From the NCBI GenBank assembly GCA_903903715.1, contig CAIUZX010000084.1, positions 1 through 5,547 on the forward strand: a stretch of 5,547 nt of DNA, given 5' to 3'. The stretch comes from an uncultured Caulobacterales bacterium. Lineage in GTDB: Bacteria > Pseudomonadota > Alphaproteobacteria > Caulobacterales > Caulobacteraceae. The translations under genes and the position numbers were made by a program. Each line of letters opens with the position of its first letter. The first letter of the stretch is position 1. The notes beneath the pieces are model-generated. The model was not told the origin of the DNA and made no database searches. It was given only the letters and a program-made list of their open reading frames with translations. Shown here piece by piece: positions 1 through 5,422 of this stretch.

Positions 1-558
1 GATAACCGGCGCGAGGCCCTGTTCAATGAGCTTGTCGACCGGGTGGGGCTCTCAGCCGAAGCCCTCGTCGCCGCGCCGTATGAGGTGCTGTTCGACATCG
101 CACAAAGGGGCGGGATGCGGCCGGAGGTGCGGGTGGAGCGCCTGCGCGCCATCGGCAAGCTGACCCTCGATGCGGGCGGGGACCTCGCCGCCGCCCTGCG
201 GACCGCAGGGCCTGCGAAGGCTCGCGCGCTGTTGAAGCGCTTTCCCACCATCGCCGATCCGGGGGCGGACAAGATCCTGCTGTTTTCGGGGTTGGAGGTA
301 AGGCCGGCGCTGGAGTCCAACGGCGTGCGGGCGCTGGTCCGGCTGGGCCACGCGGTTGAGGGCAAGTCCTACGCAAACGCCTACAAAAACGCCATCACGG
401 CGCTGGGCGACCTCGGCCCGCCGGACCGCGACCGCCTGATCGCCGCCTATCAGCTCCTCCGCGCCCACGGCCAGACCCTGTGCAAGCGCACCGCGCCGCT
501 CTGCCTGTCCTGCCCGCTGGATGACGCCTGCGCCCACGTCCCAACGCAGGGCCTGTGA
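1..558 (+). CDS. Endonuclease III-like DNA glycosylase (HhH-GPD, 4Fe-4S), 5' end cut by the window
   Basis: The frame is open from base 1 and ends at TGA 556-558, giving about 185 C-terminal residues; the start lies upstream. A GTG at 43 is in frame, but the preceding 14 codons read as plausible protein and no ribosome binding site precedes it, so I treat the gene as partial. The C-terminus has the pattern C-x6-C-x2-C-x5-C (codons at 481, 502, 511, 529), which is the spacing of the endonuclease III 4Fe-4S cluster loop. Upstream, the segment FPTIADPGADKILLF sits where the helix-hairpin-helix and catalytic Lys of the family lie, and ALESNGVRAL sits where VDTHIFRV with the catalytic Asp is found. 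By eye the Lys is kept, while the Asp position carries Glu. The family removes damaged or mismatched bases in base-excision repair. The exact substrate is not readable here, and it may be a divergent paralogue rather than housekeeping Nth. The fold assignment is firm; activity is inferred. Confidence 0.82.
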   Translation, partial: DNRREALFNELVDRVGLSAEALVAAPYEVLFDIAQRGGMRPEVRVERLRAIGKLTLDAGGDLAAALRTAGPAKARALLKRFPTIADPGADKILLFSGLEVRPALESNGVRALVRLGHAVEGKSYANAYKNAITALGDLGPPDRDRLIAAYQLLRAHGQTLCKRTAPLCLSCPLDDACAHVPTQGL

Positions 559-572
559 GGGGGGCTGAGAGG

Positions 573-1145
573 TCAGTCGGCGCCGGCTCCGCGGTCGCCC
601 GCCTCGCTGCGCCCGCGGACGTGTCCGGAAAGCACGATGACGGCGAAGAGGAGCTCTGTTGCGCCGCCTGCGGCTGCGGCCAAGGGGGGCGCGAGTTTCG
701 AGGCGGCGATCAGATAGGCGCCGCTCGCCAGCACGAGGCCCAGCGCCCAGTAGATCCGCATTCCGTAGAGGGTGGCGAAGGTCAGGTAGCGTCCGCCGAT
801 GACCAGCAGCATGGCCGGAAAGAACCACTGCGCCCGCACCAGATAGGCGGCGTAGGCGAGGGGGAGGGAGAAGATCAGCCAGAAGGTGGTCGCTCCCGCC
901 AGCGAGGCCAGCGGATTGCCCTTCGTATGCCCGCCCGGCGCGCGGAGGAGCTTGCAGATCACCAGGCTCACCGGATGGATTAGCACGCCGCCCGCAAAGA
1001 GGGTCAGCACCGCCTGGTCGCTCGTTCCCCGCCACGCGACGACCGCCGCCGCCAGCCAGGCCATCGACGAGGCGAGGATTCCTGCGCCGCCGCTGAGGTA
1101 GCCCGCGCGCATGTCCGCTTGCGCGGCCTTGATGTCCGTCAGCAT
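573..1145 (-). CDS. Small multi-pass membrane protein, DUF7010-like
   Basis: The product is 190 residues. I chose ATG at 1145 because GGAG lies 7 nt upstream on the minus strand; a GTG at 1148 is in frame but only 4 nt from that GGAG. After a short polar N-terminus there are about six hydrophobic segments, roughly at residues 17-38, 45-67, 80-103, 107-126, 131-149 and 155-174. A short charged tail (HVRGRSEAGDRGAGAD) follows. Segments carry Trp/Tyr at their edges (W30, W38, W89, W107, Y120, Y132), and there is a polar HTKGNP loop at residues 73-78 after R68. This matches my recollection of the DUF7010 membrane family, whose function is unknown. It converges on the glycosylase gene with a 14-nt gap and diverges from the amidohydrolase gene. 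The membrane location is strongly supported; the family name is recognition without a search. No transport or enzyme motif is visible. Confidence 0.8.
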   Translation of the reverse strand: MLTDIKAAQADMRAGYLSGGAGILASSMAWLAAAVVAWRGTSDQAVLTLFAGGVLIHPVSLVICKLLRAPGGHTKGNPLASLAGATTFWLIFSLPLAYAAYLVRAQWFFPAMLLVIGGRYLTFATLYGMRIYWALGLVLASGAYLIAASKLAPPLAAAAGGATELLFAVIVLSGHVRGRSEAGDRGAGAD

Positions 1146-1307
1146 CACCCAACTCCCCCGTCGCTGCCTGACCCTGTCACCTTTTGAAGCTGCACGTCAA
1201 AGCGGGGCCCGCACAAGACGCTGGCGCTGGCGGCGCGCCTTTGGAATACTCCTCAAGATGACCGGCGCGCCACGCAAGCGTTCCGGCGTTCGTAAGGGAG
1301 AGACGCC
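1146..1307. other. Divergent intergenic region, weak promoter-like elements only
   Basis: This 162-nt stretch must hold the start signals of both the minus-strand membrane protein and the plus-strand amidohydrolase. For the minus strand there is TTGACG at 1195-1200, but the matching -10 position (near 1172-1177) reads ACAGGG, a poor fit. A short inverted repeat, TTTGA (1183-1187) and TCAAA (1197-1201), overlaps that -35-like box. For the plus strand AATACT at 1245-1250 is the only AT-rich -10-like box, with TGGCGC at the -35 position. The amidohydrolase ribosome binding site AGGGAG lies at 1295-1300. No terminator or RNA gene is visible. Confidence 0.3.
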
Positions 1308-2486
1308 ATGACCTACGCGCCGCGCGGCCGCGCCATCTATGACGCCGACAGCCACATCATGGAGCTGCCGGACTTCCTGAAGAAATACGCCGACCCCGCC
1401 CTGCGCGACGACATACCGGAGGTCAGCTACGCCGCCTCCATCGTCACCGACGAGGAGGTGGCCGTCATCATGGGGCAGGGCGGGCGGCACAGCGCCGAAC
1501 ACGTGGCGGCGCAGGTCGCGCTGGGGGACAAGCTGATCTCCGCGTCGAAGGAAATCCAGGCCCTGGGCGCCTTCAACAGCGCCGACCGTGTCACCGCCCT
1601 CGACATGCTGGGCTTCGAGAAGCAGCTCGTTTTCGCGACCCATAGTGTGGCCATGCCCTTCTCGGCGAGCTCGAAGCTCGAGCCGACCCTTCGCTATGGC
1701 GCGGCGCGGGCGCACAATCGCCACATGGCCGACTTCTGCCGCGCCGATGCGCGCCTGATCGGCGTCGCGGTGGTGCCGCTGGACGAGCCGGATCTGGCCA
1801 TCGCCGAGCTTGAGTTTGCGCTGGAGGCGGGGCTGGGCGCCGCCTGGCTGCCGCACCGGCCCTGCGGCGGGCGCTCTCCCGGCCATGTGGATTTCGATCC
1901 CCTGTGGGCGCGGCTCTCCGAAGCGAGGGTCCCCTTCGTCCTGCACGTCGGCGGCGCGCCGCTGCAGCTCGCCAAGGCCTGGATGAACAATGGCCGCCCG
2001 CCGACCAAGGACTGGCTGGGGGGCGGGGAGAACCTGCGCACCAAGGACATCGCCCTGCTGCACGAGGGGCCGGAGGCCTTCCTGACCATGCTGGTGCTGG
2101 ACGGGGTGCTGGAGCGGCATCCGGGCCTTCGCGGCGCGTGTGTGGAGCTGGGCGCAGGCTGGGTTCCGGAGCTGCTGCGCCGCCTTGACTGGGTGGTCAA
2201 GCACTGGAGCCGCAACGACGCCAACCTGCAGGGCCTGTCGCGCACGCCGAGCGAGCAGATGACTGAGCAGCTCGCCTTCACCCCCTTCGTGTTCGAGGAG
2301 GTCGGCCGCTTCATCGACCAGTCGAATGCGGACCTCTACCTCTTCTCCAGCGACTACCCGCACATCGAGGGCGGCCGCGACCCCATCGGCCGCTTTGAAT
2401 CCGCTCTGGGCGAGCGCAGCGATGCGGTCCGCCAGAAGTTCTACGCGGACAACTTCCTGCGCATCTTCCCCCACGCGGCGGGGTGA
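1308..2486 (+). CDS. Amidohydrolase-2 family (ACMSD-like) metal-dependent hydrolase or decarboxylase
   Basis: The product is 392 residues. ATG 1308 is supported by AGGGAG ending 7 nt upstream. Residues 10-17 read IYDADSHI, the N-terminal strand-1 metal motif of the amidohydrolase-2 TIM barrel, here in its D-x-D-x-H form (D12, D14, H16) instead of H-x-H. Other expected barrel residues are visible: H213 in FVLHVGG, the conserved LERHPGLRG...VELGAGWVPELLRRLDW block, and D349 in SSDYPHIEGG (with H352 and E354), the usual C-terminal metal or proton-transfer Asp region. Length is typical for the single-domain family. No signal peptide is seen, so it is probably cytosolic. Relatives include 2-amino-3-carboxymuconate-semialdehyde decarboxylase, gamma-resorcylate decarboxylase and many uncharacterised proteins. 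The substrate cannot be inferred from the neighbours. The family is confident; reaction type is open. Confidence 0.9.
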   Translation: MTYAPRGRAIYDADSHIMELPDFLKKYADPALRDDIPEVSYAASIVTDEEVAVIMGQGGRHSAEHVAAQVALGDKLISASKEIQALGAFNSADRVTALDMLGFEKQLVFATHSVAMPFSASSKLEPTLRYGAARAHNRHMADFCRADARLIGVAVVPLDEPDLAIAELEFALEAGLGAAWLPHRPCGGRSPGHVDFDPLWARLSEARVPFVLHVGGAPLQLAKAWMNNGRPPTKDWLGGGENLRTKDIALLHEGPEAFLTMLVLDGVLERHPGLRGACVELGAGWVPELLRRLDWVVKHWSRNDANLQGLSRTPSEQMTEQLAFTPFVFEEVGRFIDQSNADLYLFSSDYPHIEGGRDPIGRFESALGERSDAVRQKFYADNFLRIFPHAAG

Positions 2487-2500
2487 GGGATGAGGCGTGG

Positions 2501-2562
2501 CTTGGGCTTGACGCGAGATCGCGGATTTGCGCGCATGTCGCCTCTGTGAAGCCGAGCCCAAG
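2501..2562 (+). promoter_or_regulatory. Leader of the aminopeptidase gene: long-range stem reaching the ribosome binding site
   Basis: CTTGGGCT at 2501-2508 is exactly complementary to AGCCCAAG at 2555-2562. A G-U pair (2509/2554) and a G-C pair (2510/2553) extend it to 10 pairs enclosing a 42-nt loop. Inside the loop CGCG (2512-2515) and CGCG (2520-2523) can form a small tetraloop hairpin. The 3' arm includes the AAG that begins AAGGAG (2560-2565), the Shine-Dalgarno of the downstream gene, so the closed form would partly cover it. TTGACG at 2508-2513 resembles a -35 box, but no decent -10 lies 16-18 nt downstream. The pairing is directly visible; a regulatory role is inference, and no riboswitch class is recognised. 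Confidence 0.3.
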
Positions 2563-2570
2563 GAGTGGAC

Positions 2571-3902
2571 ATGCTGGATCGTCGTCACCTGCTGGGCTGC
2601 GCCGCCTTGAGTCTGGCCATTGGCGTGAAGGCCCGCGCGCAGGTCGCTCCGCCGGTCGGATATGGCGCGCCGCTTGGGACCTCACCTTTCTCGCCCGACG
2701 TGTTCCGCGAGCGGCGGCGGCGGGTGATGGAGGAGCTGAAGACCGGGGTCGCGGTCATTTACGGCGCCGAGGAAACGGCGACCACCGCCGCCGTGCCGCC
2801 GCCCTTCCAGCAGGACGGGGACTTCGCCTGGCTAACCGGCATTGTCGACGCGCCGGGGGCGATCCTCGTCCTGGCCCCGGAGGAACGGCTTCAGAAAGAA
2901 TATCTTCTGTTGCCGTCCCGCGACCCGGAGGCTGAGCGCTGGGGTACGGAACGCTTGGCGTTGGGCCAAGAGCTTGAACGGCGCACAGGTTTTGCGCGCG
3001 TCCGGCGGACCGGCGCCTTGGGTCAGCTGATCGTTGACCTGGCGGAGCGGCACAAGGAGCTGCGGTTCTTTGGCCCGCTCACCTCCGCCACCTCACCCCC
3101 GCCCCCGACGCTGGAGCTTTACGGCAAGGTGTCGGCGCACGTGCCTGGGGTGAAGATCACCGACGACGTCGGCCTGATGCCCCGTCTGCGTCTGGTGAAG
3201 GAGCCGCGGGAGCTCGCCCAGATGCGGCTGGCCATGGCGGCGACCCAGCGCGGGCACCTCGCCGCCATGCGGCAGGTCCGGCCAGGTTGGACCGAGCGGC
3301 GGTTGAAGGACCTTATCGAGGCGGAGTTTCGCGCGGGCGGCGGCCAGGGACTATCGTATGAGTCGATTGTCGGCGCGGGTCGAAATGCGGCGTCGCTGCA
3401 CTATACCGAAGCCACCGGGATGATCCACGCCGGGGACCTGATCCTGATCGACGCCGCCGCCTCGGTGGGCGGCTATGCGACCGATGTCACCCGGACATTT
3501 CCCGTCAGCGGCACGTTCACCCCTGAACAGCGCGGGCTCTATGAACTGGTGCTGGGCGCGCAGGAGGCGGCGATGGCGAAACTGAAGGCGGGCGTCTATG
3601 TCGAGGATATGAACGAGGCTGCGAAGGATGTGTTCCGCAAGGCCGGTCGGATCGACGATTTTTATCACGGACTAAGTCACCCGGTCGGGCTGGACGTCCA
3701 CGATCCGGGGGACTTGACCAAGCCCTTGCCCGCTGGCGCGGTCATCACCATCGAGCCTGGCCTCTACGTCCAAAGCGCGGGCTATGGCATCCGCATCGAG
3801 GATGATTTTCTGATCACGCAGACGGGCTATGAACGGTTGAGCATCGGCGTGCCGCGCACCGTGAAGGAGATCGAGGACTTTATGAGCGCCGGCGCCCCTT
3901 AG
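2571..3902 (+). CDS. Exported Xaa-Pro aminopeptidase (aminopeptidase P, M24B)
   Basis: The product is 443 residues, close to E. coli PepP (441). I chose ATG 2571 because AGGAG (2561-2565) sits 5 nt upstream; an in-frame GTG at 2565 overlaps that site. Residues 1-23 look like a signal peptide: DRRHLLG (twin-arginine-like), a hydrophobic stretch, then A21-R22-A23 as a likely cleavage site. Residues about 38-165 form the N-terminal AMP_N domain (FQQDGDFAWLTGI). The C-terminal pita-bread domain has every metal ligand of the family: D294 (LILIDAAA), D305 (ATDVTRTFPVSG), H370 (HGLSHPVGLDVHD), E395 (TIEPGLYV) and E410 (IRIEDDF). Substrate-site histidines H277 (SLHYTEA) and H377 are also present. It should remove an N-terminal residue preceding proline, using two Mn-type metal ions, in the periplasm. 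It follows the amidohydrolase by 84 nt. The enzyme class is firm; Tat rather than Sec export is tentative. Confidence 0.93.
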   Translation: MLDRRHLLGCAALSLAIGVKARAQVAPPVGYGAPLGTSPFSPDVFRERRRRVMEELKTGVAVIYGAEETATTAAVPPPFQQDGDFAWLTGIVDAPGAILVLAPEERLQKEYLLLPSRDPEAERWGTERLALGQELERRTGFARVRRTGALGQLIVDLAERHKELRFFGPLTSATSPPPPTLELYGKVSAHVPGVKITDDVGLMPRLRLVKEPRELAQMRLAMAATQRGHLAAMRQVRPGWTERRLKDLIEAEFRAGGGQGLSYESIVGAGRNAASLHYTEATGMIHAGDLILIDAAASVGGYATDVTRTFPVSGTFTPEQRGLYELVLGAQEAAMAKLKAGVYVEDMNEAAKDVFRKAGRIDDFYHGLSHPVGLDVHDPGDLTKPLPAGAVITIEPGLYVQSAGYGIRIEDDFLITQTGYERLSIGVPRTVKEIEDFMSAGAP

Positions 3903-3906
3903 GGCC

Positions 3907-3935
3907 AAGACCGCGCCGCGATCATGACCTATACT
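3907..3935 (+). promoter_or_regulatory. Weak sigma70-like promoter candidate for the GST gene
   Basis: TATACT at 3930-3935 matches five of six -10 consensus bases and stands out in a GC-rich background. Seventeen bases upstream AAGACC (3907-3912) matches only three of six -35 positions. The box lies 24 nt before the GST start codon, leaving room for a short leader carrying GGAGGG. It may be functional with an activator or may be chance. Confidence 0.3.
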
Positions 3936-3959
3936 GCGCTCTGACCGGAGGGCGACGTC

Positions 3960-4670
3960 ATGATGACACTTTACTCGGGGGATCTCAGCCCGTTTTCGGC
4001 CAGGGTCAGGATGCAGATCTACGCCAAGGGGATCACCGACATCGCCATCGAACTGCCGCCCCATTTCGGTATGCCGAAGTTTCGCGACACCGCGCCTATC
4101 GGGCGTATCCCGGTCCTTGATGTGGACGGCGACCTGATCCCCGAATCCGCGGTGATCGCCGAGTATCTGGAGGAGATCTATCCGGAACCGTCCCTCCTGG
4201 GCGCGACGCCGCGGGAGACGGCGCATATCCGCACCATCGCGCGGCTCGGCGACATCTACATCCTCAACAACATGTTCATGCTGTCGGGACAGGCGCGGGC
4301 CAAGACCCGCAATCAGGGGGTCGTCGATCTCCTGGGCGGTCAGGTGGTGCGCAATCTCAAAGCGCTCGACCGGATGATCGGTCAGGACGGGTTCGCGTGC
4401 TCGGGCCGCCTGACCATGGCCGACTGCGCCCTGACGCCCGCCCTGTTCATGGTCGAGAACGTGCTGCCGGGGGTGGGGATGGACTCGCCGGTACCCAGCC
4501 TTGCCAACGTCGCGGCCTACTGGGCGGCCATGAAGACCAACGAACACGCCGCAAGGGTGCTGGTCGAGCTGCACCGGGGCCTTGAAGAGCGCCGCGAGAT
4601 GATCCGCAACGGAACCTTCGAAGCCTTCATGGCCAAGGCCGCCGCGGCGATGGCGCAAGCCGGGTACTGA
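3960..4670 (+). CDS. Glutathione S-transferase family protein
   Basis: The product is 236 residues, a normal length for a soluble GST. Tandem ATGs occur at 3960 and 3963; GGAGGG (3947-3952) is 7 nt from the first, which I prefer. Residues 1-75 form the thioredoxin-like domain. S10-P-F-S13 occupies the catalytic Ser/Cys position at the start of helix 1, and GRIPVL carries the cis-proline P51. DGDLIPESAVIAEYL follows, with E62-S63 the usual contacts to the glutathione gamma-glutamyl group. Residues 85-220 are the helical C-terminal domain, including the N-capping and hydrophobic-staple motif RLTMADCAL (T152, D155). It probably conjugates glutathione to an electrophile or acts as a glutathione-dependent lyase or peroxidase in the cytosol; the subclass is not clear. 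It starts 57 nt after the aminopeptidase and converges on the toxin gene with 7 nt between stops. Confidence 0.92.
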   Translation: MMTLYSGDLSPFSARVRMQIYAKGITDIAIELPPHFGMPKFRDTAPIGRIPVLDVDGDLIPESAVIAEYLEEIYPEPSLLGATPRETAHIRTIARLGDIYILNNMFMLSGQARAKTRNQGVVDLLGGQVVRNLKALDRMIGQDGFACSGRLTMADCALTPALFMVENVLPGVGMDSPVPSLANVAAYWAAMKTNEHAARVLVELHRGLEERREMIRNGTFEAFMAKAAAAMAQAGY

Positions 4671-4681
4671 GCGGCGCTCAG
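4667..4681. terminator. Hairpin across the two convergent stop codons
   Basis: CTGAGC (4667-4672), loop GGC, and GCTCAG (4676-4681) form a perfect 6-bp stem that contains the TGA of the GST gene and, on the other strand, the TGA of the toxin gene. It is symmetrical, so both transcripts could fold it. No T-run follows on either strand, so it is at best a weak or factor-assisted terminator. Confidence 0.3.
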
Positions 4682-5064
4682 CGCACCAGCATGACCTTCA
4701 GCCCCGGCACGGCGATCCGCGACCAATCCTTGTCTGCGGTCAGGGCGGGCAGGTTTTCTGCGATGGCGAGGGCTATGCAGCTTCGGTCGCCGACGCCGCT
4801 GCCGAACGCGGCCGTGGCGGCGTGCAAGGCCGCCGCAGAGAAGGCGTCCTCTGCGCTGTGAGGGCGAACATCGAGGTGCAGCGCTTCGATCATCGTCCTT
4901 GCGGCGTCTAGAGGCGCGCCGCGTCGCAACAGCCCCTTGACCACTTCCTGAAGATTGACCGCCGATATCAGCCCGTCGCCGATATGAGCCGCCACGGCCT
5001 CGGCGCCGGGCTCATTGCGCAACAGAGCTATGATGGCTGAGGCGTCAAAGACGACGGACGCCAT
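4678..5064 (-). CDS. vapC: VapC-type PIN-domain toxin ribonuclease
   Basis: The product is 128 residues, a typical VapC size. The frame is open further upstream to 5142, but ATG 5064 is the sensible start: AAGGA (5070-5074) precedes it by 5 nt, the protein then begins MASVVFDASAII as PIN domains do, and the upstream portion would overlap the antitoxin. The acidic active-site set is complete: D7 (VVFDASA), E40 (NLQEVVKGL), D93 (GVGDRSCIALA) and D111 (LTADKDW, with D113). These residues bind Mg2+ or Mn2+ for RNA cleavage, commonly of tRNA or rRNA in known VapCs; the target here is unknown. The ATG lies 1 nt after the antitoxin TGA, so translation is probably coupled and the toxin depends on antitoxin synthesis. 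I see no disruption, so the toxin should be active. Confidence 0.92.
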   Translation of the reverse strand: MASVVFDASAIIALLRNEPGAEAVAAHIGDGLISAVNLQEVVKGLLRRGAPLDAARTMIEALHLDVRPHSAEDAFSAAALHAATAAFGSGVGDRSCIALAIAENLPALTADKDWSRIAVPGLKVMLVR

Positions 5065-5065
5065 G

Positions 5066-5323
5066 TCAGTCCTTTTCCTCACGTGCCGCTTCCGCCCGCC
5101 GCTCCGCAATGAAATCGTCGACGGACAGGTCGTTGGTCGCATGCTGGCGATAGAGGGCCTGCGCCTGCGCGACGCTTTGGCGGATCGAGGTCAGCTTCAC
5201 CACGTCCCCTTCGATGGACAGGACGACGGCGCCGCCCTGCGTCACACCCAGCGCTTCGCGCACCGACTTCGGCAGCACCATGCGGCCGTTGTTCGCAACC
5301 CGGACGTCCATGGCTTGTGTCAT
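5066..5323 (-). CDS. AbrB/SpoVT-fold antitoxin of the VapC toxin
   Basis: The product is 85 residues. The frame is open to 5383, but ATG 5323 has AGAGGG 6 nt upstream and lies after a good promoter, so longer starts are unlikely. Residues 6-46 make the swapped-hairpin DNA-binding domain (VRVANNGRMVLPKSVREALGV, then VVLSIEGDVVKLTS), where the N-G-R-x-x-L-P-K core is diagnostic. Residues about 60-85 (DLSVDDFIAERRAEAAREE) are acidic and helical, the part that in such antitoxins wraps the toxin and blocks its active site. By analogy with known VapBC pairs it should neutralise the PIN toxin and repress its own operon as a dimer or as a complex with the toxin. It is first in a two-gene operon, 1 nt ahead of the toxin. 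Confidence 0.9.
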   Translation of the reverse strand: MTQAMDVRVANNGRMVLPKSVREALGVTQGGAVVLSIEGDVVKLTSIRQSVAQAQALYRQHATNDLSVDDFIAERRAEAAREEKD

Positions 5324-5342
5324 CGGTGGCCCTCTGAAGAAA

Positions 5343-5366
5343 ATGTCTCGAATGAGAATATGACAT
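5343..5366. promoter_or_regulatory. Candidate operator for antitoxin autoregulation
   Basis: ATGTC at 5343-5347 and GACAT at 5362-5366 form an inverted repeat with a 14-nt spacer, so the arm centres are 19 bp apart, about two helical turns. It spans the -10 box of the toxin-antitoxin promoter, where a dimeric swapped-hairpin repressor would block transcription. A second short palindrome, TATG-A-CATA (5359-5367), overlaps it. The arms are only 5 bp, so this is a suggestion from position and symmetry. Confidence 0.35.
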
Positions 5367-5383
5367 AATCTTCGAAATGACAA
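5355..5383 (-). promoter_or_regulatory. Sigma70-like promoter of the toxin-antitoxin operon
   Basis: Read on the minus strand, TTGTCA (5378-5383, five of six -35 matches) is followed after exactly 17 nt by TATTCT (5355-5360, four of six -10 matches). Transcription would begin near 5348, leaving about 25 nt of leader that contains the AGAGGG ribosome binding site of the antitoxin. The region is far AT-richer than its surroundings. It is the best promoter match in the window. Confidence 0.6.
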
Positions 5384-5422
5384 AGTTCAGAATTGGCTTT
5401 TGCCTGAGCGTGACTTGGACGC

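Noticed and set aside
52..1152. 366-codon minus-strand frame across the glycosylase and membrane-protein genes
   Set aside because: It overlaps two better-supported genes on opposite strands and has no hydrophobic pattern or motif of its own.
1232..1271. Two copies of the palindrome GGCGCGCC 32 bp apart (1232-1239 and 1264-1271) in the divergent intergenic region
   Set aside because: The spacing of about three helical turns looked operator-like, but the same 8-mer also occurs inside coding sequence near 1953 and 2663, so it is probably a frequent word in this GC-rich genome.
1197..2588. 463-codon open frame antisense to the amidohydrolase
   Set aside because: It lies opposite a gene with clear family motifs. 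The translation is rich in Arg, Gly, Ala and His with no recognisable domain, as expected for a mirror frame in GC-rich DNA.
2589..2600. LLGC resembling a lipoprotein box at the aminopeptidase N-terminus
   Set aside because: The Cys is at residue 10, with the hydrophobic stretch after it rather than before it. That does not fit a lipoprotein signal, whereas the A-R-A site at 21-23 does fit ordinary cleavage.
3672..4658. 328-codon open frame antisense to the aminopeptidase end and the GST gene
   Set aside because: It spans two real genes and their intergenic gap, has low-complexity Arg/His/Gly-rich composition and no fold motif; it is a GC-rich shadow.
5065..5142. Longer toxin reading from an upstream start at 5142
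   Set aside because: The added 26 residues overlap the antitoxin gene in another frame and do not resemble a PIN N-terminus; the ATG at 5064 has its own ribosome binding site.
5391..5410. GGC-TTTT-GCC hairpin between the DUF1801 fragment and the toxin-antitoxin promoter as a terminator
   Set aside because: The stem is only 3 bp and no T-run follows it on the minus strand; too weak to call.
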